Below, in pieces: positions 23,166-33,834 of a stretch of 64,000 bases of DNA. The stretch covers positions 371,584,026 through 371,648,025 of the forward strand of contig NC_057798.1 in NCBI RefSeq assembly GCF_018294505.1, in the 5' to 3' direction. How positions within the stretch are numbered: the first letter of the stretch is position 1; each line of letters begins with the position of its first letter. Position numbers and translations under genes: made by a program. The notes under the pieces were generated by a model. The model saw only the letters and a list, made by a program, of their open reading frames with translations. It was not told where the DNA came from and did no database searches. This DNA comes from Triticum aestivum. Taxonomy: Eukaryota > Streptophyta > Magnoliopsida > Poales > Poaceae.

Positions 23166-24369
23166 ACTCGCATCTGTTATCCTGTACGCTGAAAATTTTG
23201 TTCATATGCGCTAAGCAACGCTTGTTAATTTAAAATATTACGTTCTGTGCGGCCGTTTATCAAATCTGAGAGATGCAAGTCGTCGGCTTCTACCCCCATG
23301 CCACTAGTGCTGGGGTGTTCGGGATAAACCTGAGCGCTCTTGTTCCCATTTTTGGGTCCATCTAGGGAGGCGCCCAGCACAACGAACAAGGCCATCGGAC
23401 TTATAATGCTTTATCACTCTCACTTAGCCATAGAATTCTATAATTTTAAATTTTGGCGAAGCCCCTAGTATTCGGAAGACAGAGTTCGGGGCGCTATCCA
23501 CGCCTAGGCCAGATAAATCCGGCTCCTCGCTCTAAGCGGCATAAGTCTTTAGGGACTCGAAAAACCTCGCGAACAGCGACCGGTCTCTCGCACTATCATG
23601 ATGGTCAGTTTTAGCTTTCTCTACTGAGGTGTTAACCCTGCTCAACTGGGGCACAATCGCAGTAGTTCTCCCAGTGCTACCTTAGCCAACATTGTGGAAC
23701 ATAAGGTACCAAAACATTGGAGCCGGGCAAACCCAACTATTGACCCAAGACATGATTCGGAGCCGATGCATATAGTGCTATAAGTTCGGGGTGGTGCACT
23801 CATGAGAGTGTTCGGTCTTCTCACACCGTGTTATGGGGTGCTTAAGCCCCTGGTGTATTGGCCGTACCAAAGTGTACGGTTGCATAATGTCATGACTGAA
23901 CATATTTGTATAAAAATAGATGAATACAATAATAGATAAGAGCTATGTATTGTTTATTAAAAAGGGCTGATATGAAAGCAGAACGATACAAATAGTGCGA
24001 TAAGCAAGAGATGGGATTATTTGACATGTCCCCCTCGAGGGGCAAGCTGCGAGACTTTAAGTAAACCAGGTATTTAGCTCGTTATAGAGACCACCCGGAC
24101 ATTTGACGTGGCTTGTTCTCTCCCTGGCTGTTGCATCGTGTGTTCGGCGAGTGTATTGCCGGACAGGCCTTCCGGATAGTTGGGTCCTGAAAGTATAGAA
24201 AAAAAGGAAACGGTAGAATAGGGAGCCCCTAGTGCGGTTGAGCCGCATTCTGGGCGTGCCGTGGTTGTGCCCCTCCCCTTATGCCCATGGTATTTCCAAA
24301 GCGTTATTATGTACACGTGGTACCGCTATCGCCATCTGGCGAGGGCTGGGGTTGGGGCCGCGCTGCTAT
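23166..24369. other. B2 tail-to-tail spacer
   Basis: Non-coding interval between the antisense gene and the broken end of the protease region. The stretch 23590-23780 (from TCTCGCACTATCATGATGG) has a recognisable copy in the B1 spacer at 28265-28460, so it is an element-specific non-coding region. Pol would be expected around here in a complete relative and is missing. Confidence 0.6.
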
Positions 24370-27300
24370 GCTTGCTCAGAATGTGCCAGCCGGTTTTGTT
24401 GTAGGTTACTTCGGGTGCGCTTGACGTTGTCCGGACGTTTAACGCCCGGATTGGAGAATTGTCTTGAGAGGCTACTCTATACTTCCGCCGCCAGGGCCGC
24501 CGTGTGCTCCTCCGTTCGGAGAGAGCGTTCGGTGTTTCCATTTATCGTAATGACTCCGCGAGGGCCTGGCATCTTGAGCTTGAGATATGCATAGTGCGGC
24601 ACCGCATTGAATTTTGCGAATGCGGTTCATCCGAGCAGGGCGTAATAGCCGCTGTGGAATGGGACTATGTCGAAGATTAACTCTTCGCTTCAGAAATTAT
24701 CCGGGGATCCGAAGACCACTTCGAGTGTAACCGAGCCTGTACAGCTGGCTTCTACACCTGGTATGACGCCTTTAAAGGTTGTCTTTGTGGGTTTAATCAT
24801 AAAGCAGGTTCAGGCTGCTGCCGCCGTCCATGAGGACTCTAGTGAGGTGAAATCCGTCAATAATTGGGTCTAGGACCAATGCGGCGAATCCGCCGTGATG
24901 GATGCTAGTGGGGTGGTCCCTTCGATCAAAAGTGATTGGGCAGGAGGACCATGGGTTGAACTTTGGGGCGACTGGCTCCAACGCATAGACGTCCTTGAGA
25001 GCACGCTTCCGCTCCCTTTTGGGGATATGGGTTGCGTATATCATGTTCACCGTCCGCACTTGCGGGGGGAAGCCCTTCTGTCCTCTGTTGTTTGGCGGCC
25101 GGGGCCCCTCCTTGTCGTCGCTATGCAGCCCCTTGTCTCTGGTTTCGGCACTTAACTTGCCTACCTGCTTGAACACCCAACAATCCCTGTTGGTGTGGTT
25201 GGCTGGTTGTTCGAGGGTGCCGTGTATCTGGCACGAGCGATCGAGTATCCGGTCTAAACTGGATGGGCCCGGAGGGTTTCTTTTGAATGGCTTCTTCCGC
25301 TGACCGGGTTTAGAGCCTCTGAATCCGGCATTAACTGTCGTATCCTCAGTATTGTCACCGTTAATGCGGCGCTTGTGCTTGTTGCGACGTGACCTGCCAT
25401 TCTTGTCCTTGGTATCCGAATTGCCAGGGCTCTTGGTTATGTTGTTGCTATGAGCTAGCCAGCTGTCTTCTCCCGCGCAAAAGCGGGTCATGAGTGTCGT
25501 GAGGGCTGCCATAGATTTCAGCTTTTCCTGTCCTAGGTGCCGGGAAAGCCATTCATCTCCGATGTTGTGCCTGAAGGCTGCAAGGGCCTCGGCGTCTGGA
25601 CAGTCGACTATTTGATTTTTCTTGGTTAGGAACCGTGTCCAAAATTGTTTGGCCAATTCCTCTGGCTGCTGGATTATGTGGCTTAGGTCATCGGCGTCTG
25701 GTGGTCGCACATAAGTGCCCTGGAAGTTGTCAAGGAACACGGATTCCAGGTCCTCCCAGCAACTAATTGACTCTGCTGGCAGGCTGTTAAGACAATGCCG
25801 AGCTGGTCCTTTAAGCTTGAGCGGGAGGTATTTGATGGCGTGTAGATCATCACCACGGGCCATGTGGATATGAAGGAGATAATCCTCGATCCATACCGCG
25901 GGATCTGTTGTGCCATTGTATGATTCGATGTTTACGGGTTTAAAACCCTCGGGGATTTGATGATCCATTACTTCGTCTGTGAAGCATAGTGGGTGTGTGG
26001 TGCCCCTGTACTGGGCTATATCGCGACGTAGCTCGGATGAGCTTTGTCTGTTGTGTTCGGCCTGGCCGTATTTATCATATCCGACGTGAAGGTTATCGTC
26101 ACGTGACGTGGGGCGCCCACGCGATCCGTAGATCGATCTTGTTTGCCTTGCCTTATCCTCCAATATGTCTCGCAGGTCTTATGCGTTTCCCCATGCTCTG
26201 GTATTCTTGGAGTGGCGCCGGGGTGCGGCTTGGGTTGAGGGCCGAAAGGCCTCTCTGTCGCGGCCACGGGGTGGATGATCAGGCGCATCGTACGCTGGTG
26301 ATGTAGGTTTAGTTGCTTCCTCCTCTAGTTGGGGTAGCAGCCTGCACTTTGGGTAGCTCTTGGAGGGGCGTTCGAGTTTATACTCTTCGGCCGCCAGGAC
26401 TTCAGTCCATCTGTCGGCTAGCAAGTCTTGGTCAGCTCTAAGCTGCTGCTGTTTTTTCTTGAGGCTGCTTGCCATGGTCATAAGCCTGCGTTTGAAACGC
26501 TCTTGTTCGACGGCATCCTCTAGCACGACGAATTCGTCGTCGTTGAGGCTTGCCTCGTCTTCGGAGGGAGGCATATAATTGTCGTCCTCGACCTCCCTGT
26601 CTGCCGCTCTCTCATGAGGGCTGGCTCCTCCGTCCTCCTGCGCTGGATCCTGCTGGAGGGGGTTGTCTTCGGCACTGTCCGGGGTGTTGTTGTCTCCAGT
26701 GCCGGACTCGCCATTTTTGCTTTGGCGGCATTTAGAGCGGCGCCGCTGACGTTGGCGCTTGGGTTGCTTCTTGGAGGGGTCGTCCTCCGTTTTTTCATCG
26801 CCGTCCCCTGCTTTGGGGGTGTCCACCATGTATATGTCATATGACGAGGTGGCTTTCCAGTGCCCTATAGGTGCTGGTTCTTGGTTGTCTCCTTCATCGA
26901 CGTCCATACCGTCGATGTCTTTGGAGTCGAAGTCGAGCATGTCGGTTAGATCGTCGACAGTGGCTACAAAGTGGGTGGTGGGTGGGTTTCGAATTTTTTC
27001 GTCGTCCGCATCCCAACCATGTTGGCCATAGTCCGGCCATGGCTCTCCTGACAAAGAGAGATACTTTAGTGAATTCAGGATATCGCCAAAGGGCGAGTGC
27101 TGAAAGACGTCTGTGACGGTGAACTCCATGATCGGAGCCCAATCGGGTTTGATCGGGAGGGGTGCGGAAGATTTGGAGTCCGGAACGGAGTCCGGCACCT
27201 TGGAGTCACGGGCCTCGCAAAGGACTAGGCTGGTATTCGGCTCTATCGCCGTAGAGATTGCGGCTCCTGGGGCAGCGTCCAACCGTCCATCCCTGACTGG

Positions 27301-27624
27301 CGCAGTCGGCTCCGAGCTAATGGTCGGAGCGGACATCTGAGCGGCGCTCTAGGCGCTGTCCGGCGGCAGAGCTAGATCATGCCCATCGTGACAGTGCGAC
27401 GCGCTCGGCCGTGGCTCGAATCCGTCGAAGATCAAGTCCCCGCGGATGTCGGCCGTGTAGTTTAAGCTTCCAAACCCGACTTGATGGCCAGGGGCGTAGC
27501 TTTCGATCTGCTCCAGATGGCCAAGCGAATTGGCCCACAATGCGAAGCCGCCGAATACGAGGATCTGTCCGGGGAGAAAGGTCTCACCCTGGACCGCGCC
27601 GTGATTGATGATCGAAGAAGCCAT
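24370..27624 (-). pseudogene. B2 gag-protease polyprotein, pol deleted
   Basis: Minus-strand frame from the ATG at 27624. The N-terminal extension has an acidic block (DEFVVLEDAVEQERFKRR). The gag core follows (WIEDYLLHIHMARGDDLHAIK, then GTYVRPPDADDL), then a basic run, a knuckle-like CQIHG...H...C motif, and a protease active-site region VLMDGGSSLNLLY. The frame is continuous across most of its length, broken by TAG at 27349, a stop at 26179 and a frame change at 24793. The C-terminal side of the protease (KLKMPGPRGVITINGNTE) follows in a shifted frame near 24500-24780. Then the coding signal ends without reverse transcriptase. It would have formed the particle shell and processed itself; copying had to come from a partner. 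Confidence 0.85.
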
Positions 27625-27671
27625 CGGGCCTAAAGGTGACGACACAGAGGAACTCTCAATGAAAGCACCAA

Positions 27672-28143
27672 TGTCGGTGTCAAAACCGGCGGATCTCGGG
27701 TAGGGGGTCCCGAACTGTGCGTCTAGGCGGATGGTAACAGGAGATAAGGGACACAATGTTTTTACCCAGGTTTGGGTCCTCTCGATGGAGGTAAAACCCT
27801 ACTCCTACTTAATTAATATTGATGATATGGGTAGTACAAGAGTTGATCTACCACGAGATCAGAGAGGCTAAACCCTAGAAGCTAGCCTATGGTATGATTG
27901 TTGTTCGTCCTACGGACTAAAACTCTCCGGTTTATATAGACACCGGAGAGGGCTAGGGTTACATAGAGTCGGTTACAATGGGAGGAGATCTTCATATCAT
28001 ATCGCCAAGCTTGCCTTCCACGCCAAGGAAAGTCCTATCCGGACACGGGACGAAGTCTTCAATCTTGTATCTTCATAGTCCGGGAGTCCGGCCAAAGGTC
28101 ATAGTCCGGCCATCCGGACACCCCCTAATCTAGGACAACCTCA
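27672..28143 (-). repeat. B2 LTR, right copy
   Basis: Begins TGTCGGTGTC. On the minus strand the adjoining inner bases read TTGGTGCTTTCATTGAGAG, the probable primer binding site, and the same bases adjoin the right LTRs of B1 and B3. It ends GGACAACCTCA and is followed by the TSD GTGGG. Confidence 0.93.
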
Positions 28144-28148
28144 GTGGG

Positions 28149-29029
28149 GCTACTATATAGCCCCTAGTACTTCCGCGTGCGTCCGGATACGGTGCACGTA
28201 CTTGACCGATAGACCGGTCCTTCGTTAATGCGTAGGAATTCTATAGATTCTGATGAGTCCTTGAGTGGTTGACTAGTCTCTCACTATATCATGACAGTCA
28301 GTTTTCGGCTTTCTCTACTAAGGTGCTCATCCGGAATAACCAGGGCACAATCGCAGTAGTTCTCCTTTAGCCGCGTTAGCCGATAGAACGTAATGTAAGG
28401 CAACAAACCCAGGAGCCGGGCTAACCCAACATTTGACCAAAGACATGATTCGGAGCTGATGCATATAAGGCCAAACTTGTGATGCCGAACACTCCCGAAG
28501 GTATTCGGACTTTATAAAACATTTTGGGCTAAACAATGCCCTTGACCCTGTGATTCCAGGTACGCGCATTTATCTATCGTGAAAAAAAGCCTAAAACGCC
28601 AGTGTCCCGTACAGGTGTAAGAAATACTCATGGGACATTGAGCAACAAGAGATAGTAAAGAAGGTTTACGCAGCGGCTTAATCTAAAGAGAAACCTGTGG
28701 GCGGGGCCCTGCTACAGGTCTGCGCCTGTGTCTCCGTTGTGCCGTATCCTGGAAGGGTGTCGCACTGGTAGTGTCTGAAAGAACAAAAAGGAAAACATGC
28801 GAGAAGTTAGTTATGCTCGAGGTATGTTCGAGATCCTGCCTGTTTAACGAGGCGAGCCGAATTGTGGGCTTGTGTTACATGTTTGCAGCCCCTCGTATTA
28901 TTTATGGGGACACATGTACAACCCTTGGCTCAGGTTTATCCGAGCCAGTGTGAGAAATTGTATATTGGACTCGTCTAACCGTGTCTGTGGTCTGAACGAC
29001 CGTTCATGCGTTCCGGTGGGAGAGGTCGC
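28149..29029. other. B1 tail spacer, right part
   Basis: Continuation of B1 after the B2 insertion. Non-coding; contains the block shared with the B2 spacer. The open frames here have no domain. Confidence 0.65.
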
Positions 29030-32000
29030 CTAGAGTCCGGCAGCGGGAACTGCCGCATACCGTTCTGTGTTTCCGCTAACCGTGATGACGCCACATTGAC
29101 CAGGCATCTTGAGTTTAAGGTAGGCATAGTTCGGTATTGCATTAAAGCAAACGAAGGCCGGTCTTCCAAGCAATGCATGATAATTGCTGCTAAAGGGAGC
29201 GATGTTGAAGAGTAAGTTCTCACGTCTGAAGTTGTCGGGAGAACCGAATGTTATTTCTAACACGAGGGATCCCCAACAATGAGCCACGACGCCTGGAATT
29301 ACTCCATTGAAGGTGGCGTTGTTTTGATTTATTCTAGATGGGTCTATCCCCATCCTGCGGATGGTGTCTTGATATATCAAATTAAGACTACTGTCGCCGT
29401 CCATTAGGACATGAGTGAGATGGTATCCATCGATTATTGGGTCGAGCACCAAGGCAGCCGATCCTCCATGCCGGATACTGGCCGGATAGTCCCTGTGATC
29501 AAAAGTGATCGGGCAAGTTGCCCAGGGATTAAATTGGGGGGCTACGAACTCTGTGTGAGTTGCGTGTACCGTGTTTACCATTTTGACTTCCGGTGGGAAT
29601 TGTTTCTGGCCCCTAGTGTTCGGCTGGAGAGGCTCATCCTCGTCTTCGCTTGGTGTTTCCCTTCCCTTATGTTCGGCGTTTAACTTGCCGGCCTGCTTGA
29701 AGACCCAACATTCTCTGTGGGTGTGATTTGCAGGTTTGTCGGAAGTGCCATGAATTTGGCACAATCTGTCCAGGACTTTGTTCAGGCCGGATGGTTCCTC
29801 TTTACTGCCTTAAATGGCTTTTTTCCTTGACCGGGTCGAGAGCCCCTGAATCCGGCGTTAAATGCTTTGTTGTCCGGACTGTCGTTATTCCGACGTTTGT
29901 TCTTGGTGTGCCGTGGCTTCCCGTTGCCATATCGGATTTCGGATGTGCTGGGGTCGCTGGTGCCTTTACGGGCCAACCAACTATCCTCGCCCGCGCAAAA
30001 TCGGGTCATGAGGCTTGTTAAGGCTGCCATCATTCTTGGCTTTTCTTGGCCGAGGTTTCTGGCAAGCCACTCGTCTCGGATACTGTGTTTGAAGGCCGCT
30101 AAGGCTTCAACGTCCGGACAGTCAACAATTCGATTCTTCTTAGTGAGGAATCTGTTCTAAAGTTTGCGGGCTGACTCTCCAGGCTGTTGTATTATGTGAA
30201 TTAAATCGTCCACATCTGGAGGCCGGACATAAGTCCCTTGAAAGTTGGCCCTGAAAGCATCCTCAAGTTCCTCCCAACTTTCAATTGAGTTTTTGGGGAG
30301 GCTTTTCAGCCAATGAGCTGGTCCTTTTAACTTGAGGGGGAGGTATTTGATGGCGTGGAGATCGTCCCCACGAGGCATGTGTATGTGAAGGATAAAATCT
30401 TCAATCCAGACCCCGGGGTCCGTCGTTCCGTCGTATGACTATATTCACGGGTTTGAATCCCTGTGGAAATTCATGATCCAGCACCTCATCCGTGAAGAAC
30501 AGGGGGTGTGCAGCCCCTCTGTATCTGGCTGTGTCGCGGCCTTCTGCCGACCGTTGTTGCTCCCGGTGTTGATTCCGGACTGGTATTCGATCGGCATGAT
30601 CGCTGTGGTGACCATACTCCCGCACCGGAGCCTGTCCTCTGGACCCATAGATGGACCTGGCCGCACTGGCCTTTTTGTCCAGGAGCTCTCATAAATCACG
30701 TGCAGTATCAGTGGCTGCTCTATCGCGGCCATGATCTGGTTGGTCCGGCTGAGTAGCCGTATTGTTTTTGGGCCGGACAGGTGCTGCGACTTCATTGTCA
30801 AATTCAGGTAGCAGTTTGCGCTTTGGGTAGCTCTTTTTGTGGCGATTATCACCATGTTTTCCTTCAGTGTCCAGCACCTTATTCCATCGTCGGTTGAGCG
30901 TATCCTGCGCGGCCTTGAGTCTTTGCTTCTGCTTCTTCAGGCTCTGCGCTGTTGCCAGGAGTTTTCTGCGGAGTTTGTCTTGCTTGGAATGTTCTTCCGG
31001 GATGATGAACGCATCGTCAACCGGACTGTTATCTTCTTTGGAGGTAGCATGATGAGTTCGGCCCTCTAAATCGGGCGTTTGCTCCAGGCTGTGTTTGGCT
31101 GACCTGGTTTATCCTGCTCCATCGCTGGATCCCTATGGTCATTGTTGCCTTCGAAATCAACAGGAGTGTCATCCTGTTTTGGATTATTATCGCTATTTTT
31201 GTTGTGACTGGACCTAAGGCGGCGCTTACGCCGTCGTTTTTGCTTTTGCCCGGGGGTTTATCCTCCGTTGTGTCCTTTTTGTCACTATTGTCCTCTTTGG
31301 GTGTGTCCACCATGTAGACGTCGTGTGATGAAGTGGCAGTCCAGCGCCGCGTGGGCGGTGGTTCCGGATCTTCCCCTGTATCAACGTTCATACCGTCGAT
31401 GTTATTGGGGGAGATGTCAAGCATGTCTGTTAGTGGGTGGGTTGCGATTTTCTTCGTCTTCTGTATCCCAAGCGGGCCGGACATATCTCGGCCAGGAGTC
31501 TCCTGACAAAGAGAGAGACCTTAATGAATTCAGCACATCTCTGAAGGGTGAGTGCTGAAAGATATCCGTGGCGGCGAACTCCATAACTGGAGCCCAATTA
31601 GATTCGATGGGCACGGACGCGCGCGGTCCGGAACACACTACCGGAGACGAGTCCGGGGGTCCGGAGGTACAGATTTCCTGGAGAGAGGAGTCTGTGTCCG
31701 GCTCCAACGCCGATGAGGATGCGACCTTCGGGGCAGGGTCCATCCATCCGCCCTCGGAAGGCACAACCTGCTCTGGAACAAAGTCCGGAGCGGTGGCAGG
31801 TGCGATGTTCCGAATACTGTTCGGCTGTCGATCTAGGTCGTGCACGTCGTGATTGTTCGGCGCTCCTAACACAGGTCCGAATCCGTCGAAGTTCAAGTCT
31901 CCACGGACGTCGGTGGTGTAGTCTAGGTTTCCAAACCTGACCTTATGGCCGGGGGTGTAGTTATCGATCTGCTCCAGATGGCCAAGCGAATTGGCCCGCA

Positions 32001-32082
32001 GTGCGAAGTCGCCGAACACGAAGATCTGTCCGGGGAGAAAAGTATCGCCCAGGACAGCGTGGTTGAAGGTTGGAGAAGCCAT
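29030..32082 (-). pseudogene. B1 gag-protease polyprotein, pol deleted
   Basis: Starts at an ATG at 32082. It has the same N-terminal layout as B2 (LPGQIFVFGDFALRANSLG), a gag core in pieces (30157-30378 and 29782-30033), a CQIHG-type knuckle (near 29755) and a protease site VLMDGDSSLNLIY, in which the second Gly of the family motif is Asp. The reading is spread over at least six frames-in-series with frameshifts near 31430, 30880, 30640, 30400, 30160 and 29780, so it is more decayed than B2. Coding signal ends near 29030 at the conserved GVITVSGNTE segment, with no reverse transcriptase beyond. Confidence 0.82.
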
Positions 32083-32129
32083 CTAACCTTGTAGCGACGG
32101 CACAAAGGAACTCTCAATGAAAGCACCAA

Positions 32130-32610
32130 TGTCGGTGTCAAAACCGGCGGATCTCGGGTAGGGGGTCCCGAACTGTGCGTCTAAGGCTAATGGTAACAGG
32201 AGACTGGGGACACGATGTTTTACCCAGGTTTGGGCCCTCTCGATGGAGGTAATACCCTACTTCCTGCTTGATTGATCTTGATGATATGAGTATTACAAGA
32301 GTTGATCTACCACGAGATCAGAGAGGCTAAACCCTAAAAGCTAGCCTATGGTATGATTGCCGGTGATGATCCCCGGTCCTACAGACTAAACCCTTCGGTT
32401 TATATAGACACCGGAGGGGGCTAGGGTTACACAAAGTCGGTTTACAGAGAAGGAGATCTACATCCGAATCGCCAAGCTTGCCTTCCACGTCAAGGAGAGT
32501 CCCATCCGGACACGGGACGAAGTCTTCTATCTTGTATCTTCATAGTCCAACAGTCCGACCAAAGCATATAGTCCGGCTGTCCGGATACCCCATTATCCAG
32601 GACTCCCTCA
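32130..32610 (-). repeat. B1 LTR, right copy
   Basis: 481 bp, begins TGTCGGTGTC and ends GACTCCCTCA, followed by the TSD CTCAT. It shares the 481-bp variant features with the copy at 14828, not with the 472-bp B2/B3 type. Confidence 0.93.
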
Positions 32611-32615
32611 CTCAT

Positions 32616-33038
32616 TTCCAGCATTCGGTTACTTACGGCCCGTTACTATCATTTTCTGCTTGTGGGCCAAATTCAGCCCGTGGTTATAGTCGGCCCGTTT
32701 GTGGCCCGTTAATACGTTGGGCCGTTTTCATGTAAAAAAACCGTTGGGTTGTTTTCATAGAGTTATCAAATACGGCCTATTAACGGCCTATTATGGTCCA
32801 TGAATAGTACGACCCATGATTGGCGAAATTGATGATACGCCCCGTAGAAGGCCCATGGATGCTACGGCCCGTAAAAGGCCCATGGATCGTATGGCCCTTA
32901 GAAGGCCCATGGATCGTATGGCCCGTAGAAGGCCCATGGATCCTACGGCCCATAGAAGGCCCATGGATCCTACGGCCCGTAAAGAACGCCATGGATCCTA
33001 TGGCTCGTAGAAGGCCCATGGATCATACGGTCCGCAGG
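32616..33038. repeat. CACTA subterminal region with tandem repeats, middle piece
   Basis: Direct continuation of the CACTA sequence interrupted at 14827. From about 32838 to 33040 it holds a run of roughly 24-base units built on GAAGGCCCATGGATC.TA.GGCCCGTA, about eight copies with substitutions. These give false repetitive open frames on both strands. The likely role is transposase binding. Confidence 0.75.
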
Positions 33039-33043
33039 AGGCC

Positions 33044-33509
33044 TGTCGGTGTCAAAACCGGCGGATCTCGGGTAGGGGGTCCCAAACTGTGCGTCTAGGC
33101 GGATGGTAACAGGAGACAAGGGACATGATGTTTTTACCCAGGTTCGGGCCCTCTCGATGGAGGTAAAACCCTACTCCTGCTTGATTAATACTGATGATAT
33201 GGGTAGTACAAGAGTTGATCTACCACGAGATCAGAGAGGCTAAACCCTAGAAGCTAGCCTATGGTGTTGTCCGTCCTGCGGACTAAAACTCTCCGGTTTA
33301 TATAGACACCGGAGAGGGCTAGGGTTACACAGAGTCGGTTACAATGGGAGGAGATCTTCATATCATATCGCCAAGCTTGCCTTCCACGCCAAGGAAAGTC
33401 CTATCCGGACACGGGACGAAGTCTTCAATCTTGTATCTTCATAGTCCGGGAGTCCAGCCAAAGTTCATAGTCCGGCCATCCGGACACCCCATAATCCAGG
33501 ACTCCCTCA
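33044..33509 (-). repeat. B3 LTR, left copy
   Basis: 466 bp; 6 bp shorter than the right copy because of one small deletion near 33265. Begins TGTCGGTGTC and ends CTCCCTCA; followed by ATAGCCCCC, the complement of the purine tract. Confidence 0.92.
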
Positions 33510-33744
33510 ATAGCCCCCAAACCAGGCTTCAATGACGATGAGTCCGGCGCGCAGATTTGTCTTCGGCATTGCAAGGCGGGTTCTTCTCCAAATCACATAT
33601 ACCTGTCGAATAGTGTCCGGCTTCTGATGAATGTTGCGCTCCTTGGCTTCTGCGCCCAATAATGACCATCTTCCACGTGTCAAAAGAATGCGAAAAGACA
33701 GGGTGTTTTTTCATTTACCCCCCTAGCTGCGAAAATGGGCCGCC

Positions 33745-33750
33745 TATAAA
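33745..33750 (+). promoter_or_regulatory. TATA box of the B3 antisense gene
   Basis: TATAAA in CGCCTATAAAAGAGG on the plus strand, about 90 bases before the ATG at 33835. Confidence 0.6.
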
Positions 33751-33834
33751 AGAGGCGGGGATTTAGATCCAAATCAGACCATCTTCCCTCCACGAGCATT
33801 CATCGAAGCGCATTCGATAGAGATCCATTCCATC

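Larger units (their letters stand above)
19109..28143 (-). mobile_element. Gypsy element B2, gag-protease only, nested inside B1
   Basis: Two 472-bp LTRs (19109-19580 and 27672-28143) and the TSD GTGGG (19104-19108 and 28144-28148) define a 9.0-kb element inserted in the tail spacer of its relative B1. It carries a plus-strand antisense gene (20133-23165), a spacer, and minus-strand gag-protease (24370-27624). Reverse transcriptase, RNase H and integrase are missing. The LTRs differ at about 22 of 472 positions by hand (near 5%), the same level as B1 within counting error. Confidence 0.94.
14828..32610 (-). mobile_element. Gypsy element B1, gag-protease only, with antisense gene and a nested copy (B2)
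   Basis: Two 481-bp LTRs (14828-15308 and 32130-32610) with matching private variants bound the element; the TSD CTCAT is at 14823-14827 and 32611-32615. Removing B2 (19109-28143) leaves about 8.7 kb. Minus-strand gag-protease runs 29030-32082. The plus-strand antisense gene is 15853-18817. There is no reverse transcriptase, RNase H or integrase between protease and the spacer. The LTRs differ at about 20 of 481 positions (4%). It is a non-autonomous member of the same family as B2, and of B3 by LTR. Confidence 0.93.

Noticed and set aside
14828..32610. Four tandem LTR copies read as one multi-LTR element
   Set aside because: The 481-bp and 472-bp variants pair as outer and inner, and each pair has its own TSD, so this is nesting.
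32780..33098. Repetitive frames on both strands (GRRIHGPS- and RRPMDPTA-type units)
   Set aside because: Produced by the roughly 24-base subterminal repeats of the CACTA element, not a repeat protein.
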